Shown: positions 7,802-17,855, counted from the stretch's first letter. The stretch: DNA of 64,000 nt from Prevotella denticola (GCF_900454835.1 NZ_UGTM01000002.1:1-64000); one strand, 5' to 3'. The notes: generated from the letters alone by a model not told the origin. Translations and numbers: made by a program.

Positions 7802-10330
7802 ATGGTAAAGAAATTCTTTAAGTTCATCAAGCGTATCATCCGTGGAGTCATCCACTTTTTCCCATGGTATGCCAGACTCTATAAAGGCCGTGCCTGGTAC
7901 ACGAAGACCGCAGTAGGCATCGTTTCGTTCTTTGTCGCCATCTTCCTTTACTTAGGCATGGTAGACATCAACTTCCTGTGGCTCTTCGGAAAGTCACCAG
8001 GTTTCGTGGAAATCAAGACTCCACCGACCTACGCAGCATCGGAAATCTACAGTGCCGACTCCGTTCTCATAGGCCGTTTCTACAAGGAGAACCGCACACC
8101 GGTGAAGTATGAAGAGGTTACTCCGGCCTTTTGGAAAGCACTCATCAGCACAGAAGACGAACGTTTCTACAGCCACCATGGCATCGACTTCATGGGTATC
8201 GGTGGGGCCATCAAAGACGCACTGACCAGGGGGGATGGACGTGGAGCGTCAACCATCACGCAGCAGCTGGCAAAAAATATGTTCCGTGTCCGTACGCAGT
8301 ATTCTGCCGGATTGCTCGGCCATGTACCGGGACTCCGTATGCTCATCATGAAAAGCAAGGAGTGGATCATCGCCGTAAAGCTGGAGCTTATCTACTCAAA
8401 GAAAGAAATACTGACGATGTATGCCAATACCGTCGACTTCGGAAACAACTCTTATGGCGTGAAGACAGCAGCCAAGACCTATTTCAATACTACCCCGGCA
8501 AAAATGTCTGTTGACCAGGCCGCAACGCTCGTGGGTATGCTGAAGGCCACTACCTACTACAATCCGATTACCCATGCAAAGAACTCCATACGCCGTCGCA
8601 ACACCGTATTATACAATATGGTAACCCACAACGTGCTGCCCCGCGACGAGTACGACGAGTATTCCCGGCAACCTCTGAAGCTGGATATACACGTCGAAGA
8701 AAATTATGACGGACAGGCACAATACTTCCGCGAGTATGTTGCCGACTATCTCAAGGACTGGATGAAGGACAATGGCTACGACCTCTACAGCAGTGGCCTG
8801 AGAATTTACACCACCATCGACACACGTATGCAGAAGTATGCCGAACAGGCTGTCTCAAAGCAGATGGAGAAGGTACAGCAGCAATTCGACAACCACTGGC
8901 GTGGCATGCATCCATGGCGTGATGCAAAGGGGGACGAGATTCCGGGGTTCATCGAGGGCATCGCCGAACGACAACCGTTCTATAAGAAGCTGGTGCAGAA
9001 ATATCCCAACCAGCCTGACAGCGTACTGTATTACCTCAACAAACCACACAAGGTAAAGCTCTTCGACTATGCAAAAGGGCAGATTGAGAAAGAGATGTCA
9101 TCCATGGATTCCATCCGATACATGGTGAAATTCATGCACTGTGCAATGGTAGCCATGGAACCACAGTCAGGTGCTGTACGGGCATGGGTAGGTGACATCG
9201 ACTTCAAAACGTGGAAGTATGACAAGGTCGTGGCCGAACGCCAGCCGGGTTCAACTTTCAAACTGTTCGTCTATTCAGAAGCCTTCAACCAGGGGCTGAC
9301 CCCATGTGACAAACGCCGTGACGAGTATATCAGCATGCAGGTGCTCGATAAGAAGACCGGGCAGATGAAAACCTGGACACCACACAATGCCAACGGACGC
9401 TTCTCCAACGACTCCCTCACACTGAAGAGTGCCTTCGGACGCAGCATCAACTCCGTGGCAGTCCGCCTCGGTCAGGAGATGGGCATCAAGAACATCATCC
9501 GCACCGCACAGGACATGGGCATCAAGAGTCCGCTGGACGATGAACCATCACTGGCTCTCGGCTCCAGCGACGTGAACCTGCTGGAAATGGTAGACGCCTA
9601 CAGTACCGTAGCCAATGACGGAGAGCACCATGACCCGGTCGTCGTCACACGCATCCTTGACAAAGATGGCAACGAGGTCTATGTCGCACCGAAAGACCAC
9701 AGCAAGGCACTGCCTTACAGGACGGCTTTCCTCATGCAGGAGATGCTGAAGGGCGGAGTGAACGAAGCCGGCGGCACAAGTCAGGCACTCCGCCATTACA
9801 TCTTCAACGATACAGACTGGGGAGGCAAGACAGGTACTTCCAACAATCACTCCGATGCATGGTTCATGGCCGTAAGCCCCAACCTCGTAGTTGGTGCATG
9901 GGTAGGTGGCGAGTACCGTTCCATCCATTTCCGTACCGGTGCGCTTGGACAGGGATCGAAGACCGCACTGCCGGTCTGCGGAGAATTCATTTACAGTCTT
10001 ATGCGCGACAAGGCTTTCCAGAAGTATCATGCCAAATGGCAGTTAGATTCAGATGAAGATATAGACCCGTCAATGTACAGCTGTCAGCCAGTGGCTGTCC
10101 GTCGACAGCTGCCCGACTCTCTGCGAGGATCATCGGCAGCTCGCCATAGCCATCAGGAACAAGGGGAAGAGACTCCCGAAGAGGAAGGGGAAGGAAACGA
10201 AGAGGGTGGTTTCGAACTGGAACCTGCCCCACAACCTGCACCCGAACGGCACAGCAGCAGCAACGGCAACGAAACACAACAAATCATCAAGAAAGCAAAG
10301 CGACCACATAGTGAGGATATGGAGATATAA
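7802..10330 (+). CDS. Class A penicillin-binding protein (PBP1a type)
   Basis: A bifunctional peptidoglycan synthase: the glycosyltransferase domain polymerises lipid II and the transpeptidase domain cross-links stems in the periplasm. The 842 residues have a cytoplasmic basic start, one membrane helix (about 35-58), a GT51 domain with catalytic E118 in EDERF, and a transpeptidase domain with STFK at 484-487, SIN at 548-550 and KTG at 676-678. The last 70 residues are acidic and low-complexity (Glu/Pro/Ser-rich), without a fold I recognise. It is followed after 14 bases by a helicase gene, probably co-transcribed. The symbol could be mrcA or ponA; I leave it open. Confidence 0.95.
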   Translation: MVKKFFKFIKRIIRGVIHFFPWYARLYKGRAWYTKTAVGIVSFFVAIFLYLGMVDINFLWLFGKSPGFVEIKTPPTYAASEIYSADSVLIGRFYKENRTPVKYEEVTPAFWKALISTEDERFYSHHGIDFMGIGGAIKDALTRGDGRGASTITQQLAKNMFRVRTQYSAGLLGHVPGLRMLIMKSKEWIIAVKLELIYSKKEILTMYANTVDFGNNSYGVKTAAKTYFNTTPAKMSVDQAATLVGMLKATTYYNPITHAKNSIRRRNTVLYNMVTHNVLPRDEYDEYSRQPLKLDIHVEENYDGQAQYFREYVADYLKDWMKDNGYDLYSSGLRIYTTIDTRMQKYAEQAVSKQMEKVQQQFDNHWRGMHPWRDAKGDEIPGFIEGIAERQPFYKKLVQKYPNQPDSVLYYLNKPHKVKLFDYAKGQIEKEMSSMDSIRYMVKFMHCAMVAMEPQSGAVRAWVGDIDFKTWKYDKVVAERQPGSTFKLFVYSEAFNQGLTPCDKRRDEYISMQVLDKKTGQMKTWTPHNANGRFSNDSLTLKSAFGRSINSVAVRLGQEMGIKNIIRTAQDMGIKSPLDDEPSLALGSSDVNLLEMVDAYSTVANDGEHHDPVVVTRILDKDGNEVYVAPKDHSKALPYRTAFLMQEMLKGGVNEAGGTSQALRHYIFNDTDWGGKTGTSNNHSDAWFMAVSPNLVVGAWVGGEYRSIHFRTGALGQGSKTALPVCGEFIYSLMRDKAFQKYHAKWQLDSDEDIDPSMYSCQPVAVRRQLPDSLRGSSAARHSHQEQGEETPEEEGEGNEEGGFELEPAPQPAPERHSSSNGNETQQIIKKAKRPHSEDMEI

Positions 10331-10344
10331 CACGTCAAAGTCCG

Positions 10345-12117
10345 ATGTCTCAGAAAAAACAAGCCGTTGATGCAGACACAATAGACCTGGATAACCCGGA
10401 GCTGCAGAAGGCGCTCCAGATTATCCAGTTCACAAACAATTCCCTGTTTCTGACCGGCAAGGCGGGAACAGGGAAGTCAACTTTCCTGCGCTATATATCC
10501 GCAACTACAAAGAAAAAACACGTTATCCTTGCACCGACTGGGATTGCCGCCATCAATGCAGGCGGCAGTACACTGCACAGTTTCTTCAAGCTCCCTTTTT
10601 ATCCGCTTGTCCCCACCGACAAACGGTACTCTACCCGCAACCTGCGCAGTACCATGAAATACAATGCCGACAAATGCAAGCTGCTCCGAGAGGTGGAGCT
10701 GATCATCATTGATGAAATCAGCATGGTCAGGGCGGACATCATCGACTTCATCGACAAAGTTCTCCGCATCTACAACCGGAATATGCGCGAACCTTTCGGA
10801 GGAAAACAGCTTCTGCTGGTAGGCGACATCTATCAGCTGGAGCCTGTTCTCAAGGAGGAAGACCGACAGTTGCTACAACCCTATTATGCCAGCAGCTACT
10901 TCTTCGATGCCAAAGTCTTCCAGGACTATCCACTGGTGAGCATAGAACTGAATAAAGTCTACCGTCAGAACGATCTCTCTTTCATTTCTATCCTCGACCA
11001 CATACGTACCAATCAGGTCTCCGACAACGACCTCAGATATATCAATGCCCGTGTCGGTGCGCAAAGGGGAACGACAGAAATACCACAAGAAGACTTCACC
11101 ATCACCCTGTCGACCAGACGGGATACCGTAGACTGGATCAACAACCAAGGGTTGGACAGTCTCAACGGAGCCCCCGTGATGTTTCTCGGCGAAATCAAAG
11201 GAGAATTCCCGGAGAGCAGCCTTCCCACGCCGATAGAACTGAACCTCAAGGTAGGAGCACACGTCATGTTCATTAAAAACGATACACAGAAACAGTGGGT
11301 AAACGGAACACTCGGACTCATCATCGGCATTGACGAAGAGGCTGGAATACTATACGTACACACAGAAGAGGGTGACGACCTGCAGGTACAGCGCGAGATG
11401 TGGGAGAACGTACGCTATCATTTCAACGAGACAGAACAGAAAATCGAGGAAGAACAGATTGGCACTTACGTACAATTTCCAGTCAAACTGGCATGGGCCA
11501 TCACAGTACACAAGAGTCAGGGACTGACCTTCCGAAATGTCAATATCGACTTTACGGGTGGAGTCTTCGCCGGCGGGCAGGCTTATGTAGCCCTCTCACG
11601 ATGCACGAGCCTGGAAGGCATCACACTCAAAGAACCACTCCACCGTAACGAGGTGTTCGTCAGGAGCGAGGTGGTACAGTTTGCCAGACATTACAATGAC
11701 CACAACATCATATCGGCAGCTCTCAGGCAGAGCAAGGCCGACAAAGAATACTACGATGCGGCACGAGCTTTCGACAAAGGCGACTTCGACACTTTCCTGC
11801 ACAGTTTCTTCCTCGCCATTCACAGCCGGTACGACATAGAGCATCCTGCGGCGAGACGGCTCATACGAAGGAAGCTGAACATCATCAACCGTCTGCGCAG
11901 CGGAAACCGGCAGCTACAAGAGCAGCTGGCAGAACAGAAAGCATATCTTAAGAAACTGTCCGTGGAATATGTCTTGATGGGCAAGGAATGCGAGCACGAA
12001 AGAATGACTGACGCCGCCATAGCCAACTATAGGAAGGCTGTTGCACTCTATCCCGACAACCCAACAGCACAGAAACGCCTGAAGAAGCTGACCTCTTCAA
12101 CCGAAAAGAAAAAATAG
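10345..12117 (+). CDS. Pif1/RecD-like helicase with C-terminal TPR-like tail
   Basis: An SF1B-type ATP-dependent DNA helicase of 590 residues. Walker A GKAGTGKS is at 38-45, the Walker B LIIIDEIS about residue 119, and the C-terminal helicase motifs AITVHKSQG and VALSRC around 385-425 fit the Pif1/RecD2 group common in Bacteroidota. The last ~120 residues are helical, ending in a TPR-like repeat (MGKECEHERMTDAAIANYRK onward). It probably works in genome maintenance; the exact role is not deducible. It sits between the PBP and a lipoprotein gene with gaps of 14 and 8 bases. Confidence 0.88.
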   Translation: MSQKKQAVDADTIDLDNPELQKALQIIQFTNNSLFLTGKAGTGKSTFLRYISATTKKKHVILAPTGIAAINAGGSTLHSFFKLPFYPLVPTDKRYSTRNLRSTMKYNADKCKLLREVELIIIDEISMVRADIIDFIDKVLRIYNRNMREPFGGKQLLLVGDIYQLEPVLKEEDRQLLQPYYASSYFFDAKVFQDYPLVSIELNKVYRQNDLSFISILDHIRTNQVSDNDLRYINARVGAQRGTTEIPQEDFTITLSTRRDTVDWINNQGLDSLNGAPVMFLGEIKGEFPESSLPTPIELNLKVGAHVMFIKNDTQKQWVNGTLGLIIGIDEEAGILYVHTEEGDDLQVQREMWENVRYHFNETEQKIEEEQIGTYVQFPVKLAWAITVHKSQGLTFRNVNIDFTGGVFAGGQAYVALSRCTSLEGITLKEPLHRNEVFVRSEVVQFARHYNDHNIISAALRQSKADKEYYDAARAFDKGDFDTFLHSFFLAIHSRYDIEHPAARRLIRRKLNIINRLRSGNRQLQEQLAEQKAYLKKLSVEYVLMGKECEHERMTDAAIANYRKAVALYPDNPTAQKRLKKLTSSTEKKK

Positions 12118-12125
12118 AAACAATT

Positions 12126-12677
12126 ATGGAGAAGAAAAAAAATCTTTCAAGAATCATAACGACCATCATCCTCTGCATCCTCCTCACAGCAGCAACGATA
12201 GCCTCCTGCCATCACAGCAGAACCATCGAAGGAACTGACAACGGAGACACTGTGGCGGCCTCCGAGTTCGAACCACAGACAGAGAACGAAAAACTCACCG
12301 TCAATCTACAGCATATCACCGCCGTCCGATTCCCAAAATACAAGATGGAGAAAGCTACCCCTTACATCCCCGATTCAGTAAGCCTGGCGGCCGATGAAGA
12401 GACTGTTGCAAGCGGAAACTACACCGCCACTCTCCTGCTTGACACGATTCCCGACAAGGATTTCTACGAGGCTATCGGACTTGCTGCACAGCACGACACG
12501 TGCTGGAATATCAACAAGTCTTCATACACCTACGAACGCAAGGATAAGACCGGTGGGATATACAAAGTTACTTTCAGCAAAGATTCACGGCAGATCATCG
12601 TCACCCATCTGAACCGAGAACTGGTCAAGCCTGAACCTCGTCAAAAACCTAAAGCGGATTCTAAGAAACACCTATAA
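12126..12677 (+). CDS. Small predicted lipoprotein of unknown function
   Basis: I do not recognise a characterised family with certainty; it resembles DUF-type Bacteroidota lipoproteins of 170-190 residues. The 183 residues start with KK-rich positive residues, a hydrophobic stretch (about 9-27) and a cysteine in IASC that may be a lipobox. The rest is soluble, polar and predicted exported. It begins 8 bases after the helicase stop and is the last gene of the forward run, ending before a strong bidirectional terminator. Confidence 0.7.
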   Translation: MEKKKNLSRIITTIILCILLTAATIASCHHSRTIEGTDNGDTVAASEFEPQTENEKLTVNLQHITAVRFPKYKMEKATPYIPDSVSLAADEETVASGNYTATLLLDTIPDKDFYEAIGLAAQHDTCWNINKSSYTYERKDKTGGIYKVTFSKDSRQIIVTHLNRELVKPEPRQKPKADSKKHL

Positions 12678-12842
12678 TTCTAAAGAAGACTCCAAAAGAA
12701 ACAGAGAGCATCAGCAGACTCACAGGACGTAAGCCTGACAACGTACCCTTTGGGGGACAATCCATAAGACTTTCCGCTTCTGCATCGATCAGAAAAGATT
12801 TTCCGAAGCATACCCTCAAGCATCTCATACATACGAATAGAC

Positions 12843-12876
12843 AAAGAGGCCGTCTCAAGTTCGAGACGGCCTCTTT
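12843..12876. terminator. Bidirectional terminator
   Basis: Perfect 14-base stem AAAGAGGCCGTCTC / GAGACGGCCTCTTT with a six-base loop. It lies between convergent genes and carries A and T runs on both flanks, so it should stop transcription from both sides. Confidence 0.9.
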
Positions 12877-12884
12877 GCGTATGA

Positions 12885-15743
12885 TTACCTGAAAGTCCGT
12901 TTGCCATCCTGCATGACAGGTCTTACGACAATCTCCCGTTGCTTGGCATCAGTCGTTGTCTTCACGGCAACGGCTGCCACTTCCTGCGGCGTGATGGTCT
13001 TGAACACTGGGCCTGACACATTATCATCATCAGGAGAAAGCTCCTCGCCGGTTTCCGCATAGATATTGAGCAGTCCCATCCACCTGGCCGCTTCGTTCAC
13101 ATGATGGGGAGACTCCGGCTCTTCTTCCTGAATGGCCAGAGGCACCATGGCAGCCTTGAAGTCGTCAGCAGAGAAACGCTGTTCCTTGATGTCGTCAAGT
13201 AGCTGATAGATCAGCGTGAGTGCCCTGCTTACATTTTCCTTTGCTGTCGAGAGGTGAATGCTGAGATGTTCGTTCGCTTCGGGACGAGAAGTGTAATCGG
13301 ACCGGACACCTACGGTATATGTAAGGTGCTCCTTCTCACGCAGCACATCAAAACAGCGACGTTCCAGCAGTGCCCTCATCACTTCCAATGCAGCCTGCTC
13401 ACGATCAGACAGTCTCTGCTTATTGGCAAATGAGATTTCGATTTCAGCCATGTCTCCTTCCGTCTCTGCCTCGAAAGTGTGCCTGATGACAGGTGCAGAA
13501 GAAGAGAAGTCCATAGGCTGTGCCTCCGTTTTCACAGGCTTTCCGTCTCCTTTGAGCGAACCGATATAACGCAGTACCAAGTCCTTCGCCTTTGCTTCCG
13601 GCAGGTCGCCGATTAAGCAGTAAGTGAAGCGCGACGCATTGCCCAGATGTTCCTGGAACTGACTCTGCAGACCGTCATACCTGGCAGACTTGAAGAAAGC
13701 CACATCCTGACGCGGATTCAAAGCACTGACCGGATAAAGCAGCTGCCGAATAGAATCCTGGACAGCCTCCATCCCGCTCTTCGCACGGTTCTCATAGATA
13801 TAAAGGCTACGCTGGACATACTTGTCAAAGGCCGGCTTGGAGAAGTTCTGATGCGACAAGACCAGATACAGATAACCGAAGAAGTCATCAGCCTTGTCAA
13901 CAGGGACATTGCCCCCTACTCCGTCGCTGTAGTCCTCCAATGAGAGCGAGAGCTCGATATTCTTTCCTTGCAGCCACTGTGCCAGCTGGTTGCGGTCGTA
14001 TTTGTAAACTCCCGACTGCATCAGCAGCGAACGCATGGCTGTGTAATCGGCAAGTTCCTTTGCCGGCACGACCGATCTTCCGCCTTCCGCAGAACCGGCG
14101 AAGAGGAACTTTCCCTGCAGCTCTGGTACGTACTTGTACAGCACCTTTGCCCCGTTAGAGAGCGTCCACTCCTTCGCCTGCAGGCGCTTCAGCTGTTTCT
14201 CAGCAACGATCCTGCCCGGTGTCAGACGGAAGTCGATAAGCTGTGTAACAGGTTTCACACTGTCGATACGAATCCTGTCGTCGAACGAACTCTTCGCCTT
14301 TAAAGCCGCCATAAAATCACCCTCCGTGATATTCATCTCCCCCGGTGTCTTGGAATAGGTGACGAAAGCGAGGTTGTCGTCATTAAGCAGGGATTTCAGC
14401 CATGCGTTCATGTCTTCAACCTCCAGTTCAACCAGCGTCTCAATATTTCGGTTGATCTGTGTACGGAAGTCTGTTACAGGAATGCCATAGAGGAAGTTCT
14501 GACGGAAGAGCATCAAGGCATTGTCGGGTGTGCCCAGCCCCTTTGCCTCCAGCACGCCCTTCATCCCGTTATACATGTTCTCTTTTTCAGCATTGAACTC
14601 AGCAGCGAAAAATCCCTTTTCACGAAGATTCTCACGCACAGCCAGCAGCTGTTGCAATGCTTCCTGTCCATCGTCCTCATACGGAACCATATCCCATGCC
14701 ATCTGATAATAGTCTCTTACCAAAGACGAAAGACTCACTTCTGCTGCAATATAACGTTCCTTTCCGGCATTCTTCAATATGGCAAAACGTTTGGGAGCCA
14801 GAGTGTTGAAAATCTGCGTATAGAGAAACTGGCGGACACGCTCCTCCTCCGGAGCATTGCCTTTCACACTGTAACGCTGGTAAAGTCCGAAGGAGGCACT
14901 CTTGTTCTCCGGATCGATGAAGCGCATATACAACGGTGCGGCATTGTCAGGAATCAGCCTGACCTGCGGACCCACGGCAGGAGCCGGTCTGGCCGGCAAG
15001 GTTTTGAAAACCGTCTGGATGTTCTGTTCTATTCTGTCAGGATCTACATCACCAATGACAGCAATAAACTGCCTTTCAGGACGGTACCACTTGTCATAGA
15101 ACTGTCTTACCTGCTTCTGCTGGAACGACTCCAACAGTTTCTGCGTACCGATGACGTTATGTGTCGCATACCCTGAATGATTATAGACGACAGGGGCGAT
15201 GGCATCCGTCAGACGGCGGTCTACACCGGCCCGGTGCCTCCATTCTTCAAGGATGATGCCCCGCTCCTTCTCGATGTCCTTCGGCAGCATCCTGATGCCA
15301 TGACACCAGTCGCGGAGCACCCATAGCACATCTTCGTTGAGCTTCGCATCCTTCACAGGAACATTGTGTACGGCATACCGGGTATCGTCGACACCTGTAA
15401 AAGCCTCGAAGTCGTTGAGGTTGTGGCGGCGGAGGAAGTTCATCACACCATCAGGGAAGTGATCGGTGGTGTTGAATGCCAGATGTTCCAGCACGTGCGC
15501 CAACCCCAGCTCCTCGTCCGTCTCCAGGATGGCACCCACATTCTGGTAGAGATAATACTGTGCTTCACCCGTAGCCGAACCATCATTATAGATATAATAG
15601 GTAAGGCCGTTCGGCAGCTTTCCCGTCCGCAGACCTTTCATCTGCGCATGGGCAGCTACAGAGGATAACAGCAGAAAGCCCACGAGCAATGCCGCCGGCA
15701 CGCTCGTGAGGCGTTGAATGATATTTCTAAACATCATCGTCAT
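12885..15743 (-). CDS. M16 family zinc metallopeptidase (two-domain)
   Basis: A secreted insulinase/pitrilysin-type peptidase of 952 residues. A signal peptide (about 10-34) is followed by the inverted zinc motif HVLEH at 83-87, the hallmark of the active N-terminal M16A domain, with the downstream glutamate in ERGIILEEW. A second, inactive M16 repeat fills the C-terminal half. Such peptidases degrade oligopeptides in the periplasm or at the surface. The ATG directly abuts the stop codon of the upstream thioredoxin-like gene (TAAATG), so the two are translationally coupled; a second ATG lies three codons in. Confidence 0.93.
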   Translation of the reverse strand: MTMMFRNIIQRLTSVPAALLVGFLLLSSVAAHAQMKGLRTGKLPNGLTYYIYNDGSATGEAQYYLYQNVGAILETDEELGLAHVLEHLAFNTTDHFPDGVMNFLRRHNLNDFEAFTGVDDTRYAVHNVPVKDAKLNEDVLWVLRDWCHGIRMLPKDIEKERGIILEEWRHRAGVDRRLTDAIAPVVYNHSGYATHNVIGTQKLLESFQQKQVRQFYDKWYRPERQFIAVIGDVDPDRIEQNIQTVFKTLPARPAPAVGPQVRLIPDNAAPLYMRFIDPENKSASFGLYQRYSVKGNAPEEERVRQFLYTQIFNTLAPKRFAILKNAGKERYIAAEVSLSSLVRDYYQMAWDMVPYEDDGQEALQQLLAVRENLREKGFFAAEFNAEKENMYNGMKGVLEAKGLGTPDNALMLFRQNFLYGIPVTDFRTQINRNIETLVELEVEDMNAWLKSLLNDDNLAFVTYSKTPGEMNITEGDFMAALKAKSSFDDRIRIDSVKPVTQLIDFRLTPGRIVAEKQLKRLQAKEWTLSNGAKVLYKYVPELQGKFLFAGSAEGGRSVVPAKELADYTAMRSLLMQSGVYKYDRNQLAQWLQGKNIELSLSLEDYSDGVGGNVPVDKADDFFGYLYLVLSHQNFSKPAFDKYVQRSLYIYENRAKSGMEAVQDSIRQLLYPVSALNPRQDVAFFKSARYDGLQSQFQEHLGNASRFTYCLIGDLPEAKAKDLVLRYIGSLKGDGKPVKTEAQPMDFSSSAPVIRHTFEAETEGDMAEIEISFANKQRLSDREQAALEVMRALLERRCFDVLREKEHLTYTVGVRSDYTSRPEANEHLSIHLSTAKENVSRALTLIYQLLDDIKEQRFSADDFKAAMVPLAIQEEEPESPHHVNEAARWMGLLNIYAETGEELSPDDDNVSGPVFKTITPQEVAAVAVKTTTDAKQREIVVRPVMQDGKRTFR

Positions 15744-17078
15744 TTACTTTTCAAGGAGTTCGAGTGTGGAGAGCTTCTGCTTGATAGCTCCCTGCAGCAT
15801 CGCCTGCGGCATCTCCATATTCTCCAGCCGGAGTGTCTCGGCAAATGCCTGGTTGTAGAACTCACGTGCCTTGGCGTAGTTCTTCAGTTCACGGTAAGAG
15901 TCGCCGATCATCACCATGTAGTTCACACGGTCCATGACAGCATCTTCCTGTGACAATGCTTTCTCAGCCCACTGGATGGCAACTTCGTGGTCCTTCCTCT
16001 TCAGGCTCTTGCCGGCAGCCATGTAAAGGTTCTGCGCCGCCTTTCCATAGTCAGCCGGACGGAGATTGTTCTCCATCTTACTGAAATAGGTCTGCATCGC
16101 CTTCACATAACCGTCTACATCCTTGTTCCGGTACAGATTGTAAAGCGCATCAAAGTAAAGTTTCGCCTTCTCATAAGGGGTGATGCCCTTCAGGCCGACG
16201 ACCTCGTATGCCTTGGCATACTGGTCCTTCACTTTCTCTACATAATCCTTATACTTCGCATTTCCGTCCTTTGCCAGTTCTTCGGCGAAGAGGTCGTTTG
16301 CCTCGACGACATAGTAAGCCGGAGCCTTGCCGACCGTCTTCGTCCAGTCGTCGAGATGGTCGTTGATGAGGTCAACGACATACTGTTTGTGTTCCTTGTC
16401 CTCATCGCCCTCAAGCGTCAGGATGATTTTGTAGTCGTTCTCATTAATGAGCTTTACCGGTGCCTTGGCTGCAATGTAGTTCTTATAGAGCTTCTGCAGA
16501 CGGGTCACCCACTTGTCGGCTTCCATCCCCTCCTGTGCCTGCAGGAATGACGGTGCCTTCAGGAGAAGCTGCTGCTGTATGTCAAGGTCGTTTCCGTTTG
16601 CCTTGTATTTATTGTACAGTTCTTCAAAGCTGACACGCTCTCCAGCAACTATCTTGGCCGCCTCCATAAGCTCGTCCTTGTCCATGGCACCCGTGTTCAC
16701 CGAAAGTGCCTTGCCATCCGGTGCGATGAAAGCAACAGTAGGATAGGCTGCCACCTTGTAGTTTTTGGCAATCTCTACATTCTCACCTTTCTCTGCATCC
16801 AACTGCAGGCTGATGAAATGTTCATTAAAATACTTTCCCACTTCTTCCTGCGTAAAGACGTTCTTTGCCATCTTCTTGCAAGGGACACACCACACGGCAT
16901 AGAAGTCTACGAAGAGCGGCTTGTTCTCCTGTCTGGCCTTGGCAAGTGCCTCGCCGAATGTTCCCTTGAAGAAAGTGATTCCACTTGCCGTAACGGAAGC
17001 CGCACCCTGCTGTGCGCGGACCTGTACTGCCAGCAGCAAAAGGGCTGCAAGCAGTAAGACATATCTTCTTCTTTTCAT
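15744..17078 (-). CDS. Periplasmic thioredoxin-fold protein with TPR-like C-terminus
   Basis: A 444-residue exported protein. The signal peptide covers about 1-22. A thioredoxin fold follows with the redox pair in WCVPC at 63-67. From about 170 on, the protein is helical with TPR-like spacing. This architecture is common in Bacteroidota envelope proteins; the redox partner is unknown. It is upstream of, and directly fused in transcription to, the M16 peptidase, suggesting a shared role in peptide or protein processing. No clear -7 element was found in front; instead a four-unit repeat array lies 97-186 bases upstream of its start. Confidence 0.85.
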   Translation of the reverse strand: MKRRRYVLLLAALLLLAVQVRAQQGAASVTASGITFFKGTFGEALAKARQENKPLFVDFYAVWCVPCKKMAKNVFTQEEVGKYFNEHFISLQLDAEKGENVEIAKNYKVAAYPTVAFIAPDGKALSVNTGAMDKDELMEAAKIVAGERVSFEELYNKYKANGNDLDIQQQLLLKAPSFLQAQEGMEADKWVTRLQKLYKNYIAAKAPVKLINENDYKIILTLEGDEDKEHKQYVVDLINDHLDDWTKTVGKAPAYYVVEANDLFAEELAKDGNAKYKDYVEKVKDQYAKAYEVVGLKGITPYEKAKLYFDALYNLYRNKDVDGYVKAMQTYFSKMENNLRPADYGKAAQNLYMAAGKSLKRKDHEVAIQWAEKALSQEDAVMDRVNYMVMIGDSYRELKNYAKAREFYNQAFAETLRLENMEMPQAMLQGAIKQKLSTLELLEK

Positions 17079-17174
17079 AATCGATCTGATTTAAATGGTT
17101 TATATTCTTTTTGTTTCTGATTGGGGCGGATCATGTCGAACATACGTCAAGCCGGACTTCCGGCCGAGTGTCTA

Positions 17175-17264
17175 CATTCCCAACCGTCTGGGAACATCAT
17201 TCCCAGGCATCGGGAACATCATTCCCAAACGGTTGGGAACAGTATTACCAGCCGCTGGGAACAA
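17175..17264. repeat. Four-unit 22/23-base palindromic array (TTCCCA...GGGAAC)
   Basis: Four adjoining units at 17175, 17198, 17220 and 17243 (23, 22, 23, 22 bases) share the form nATTCCCAnnCnnnTGGGAACAn, each an inverted repeat TTCCCA / TGGGAA around a 6-7 base centre. The fourth has TTACCA. It lies between the short lipoprotein gene and the thioredoxin-like gene, upstream of the latter. The same family recurs at 46737-46825. Confidence 0.85.
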
Positions 17265-17378
17265 TCCGGCACTGTCGTTTAATGTTGTCGGTTGACTGCT
17301 TTCAGTTTTACTTTTAAACTTGGCTGGCGGAGCAAGACCACTCGATCTGGTCTGGACTCCGGTACCCAGACCTCAACT

Positions 17379-17852
17379 TCAGTCTACAGGCAGCTCATCG
17401 TCTGTCACGACAACCTTGAAAACATTCTCCAGAACTGCTTCATGATCCTCATTATACACTCTGAGGGACAGCCGGTATCTGCCATTCGGCAGCTGTTTCA
17501 CCGCTTTCAACGAGACAACGACCAGACCACCCGCCACCGAGATTTCGCCCTCCCGGCAGAGCTTCAGGAAGAGCTGCTCCTGCTCCGGGCTGCCGGCCTT
17601 GACACCGGCAAGCTCGAAATTGACGGGGTTGGTGCCTGCCACGCCCTGGATGCGTGTGGAAACAAAGGGCAGGTTGTTTACGGCACGGTCGCTCGTCGGG
17701 TCGATGTTGTGGAAAGCATTGATAGAATCGGGTGTAAACGATGCTCCCGCCGTCCTCAGATAGCCTACATCCATCTTGCTGCATGATGCTGTAAAACCTA
17801 TTGTAAGCACCATAAGGCACAGTAGGACTATTCCTTTCTTCGTCTGTTTCAT
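17379..17852 (-). CDS. Surface lipoprotein of a SusCD locus, unknown function
   Basis: A 157-residue predicted lipoprotein: signal peptide with lipobox-like TASC (about 22-25). The mature part is predicted beta-rich and resembles the small variable lipoproteins encoded after SusD genes, but I cannot assign a family. Its start lies three bases past the stop of the fasciclin-like gene upstream, so it is the last gene of the susC-susD transcript. A short stem GGTCTGG/CCAGACC at 17349-17372 just downstream lacks a T run. Confidence 0.75.
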   Translation of the reverse strand: MKQTKKGIVLLCLMVLTIGFTASCSKMDVGYLRTAGASFTPDSINAFHNIDPTSDRAVNNLPFVSTRIQGVAGTNPVNFELAGVKAGSPEQEQLFLKLCREGEISVAGGLVVVSLKAVKQLPNGRYRLSLRVYNEDHEAVLENVFKVVVTDDELPVD

Positions 17853-17855
17853 GTT

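Noticed and set aside
17349..17372. Terminator after the short SusCD-locus lipoprotein
   Set aside because: The seven-base stem GGTCTGG/CCAGACC has no T run on either strand, so the evidence is too weak.
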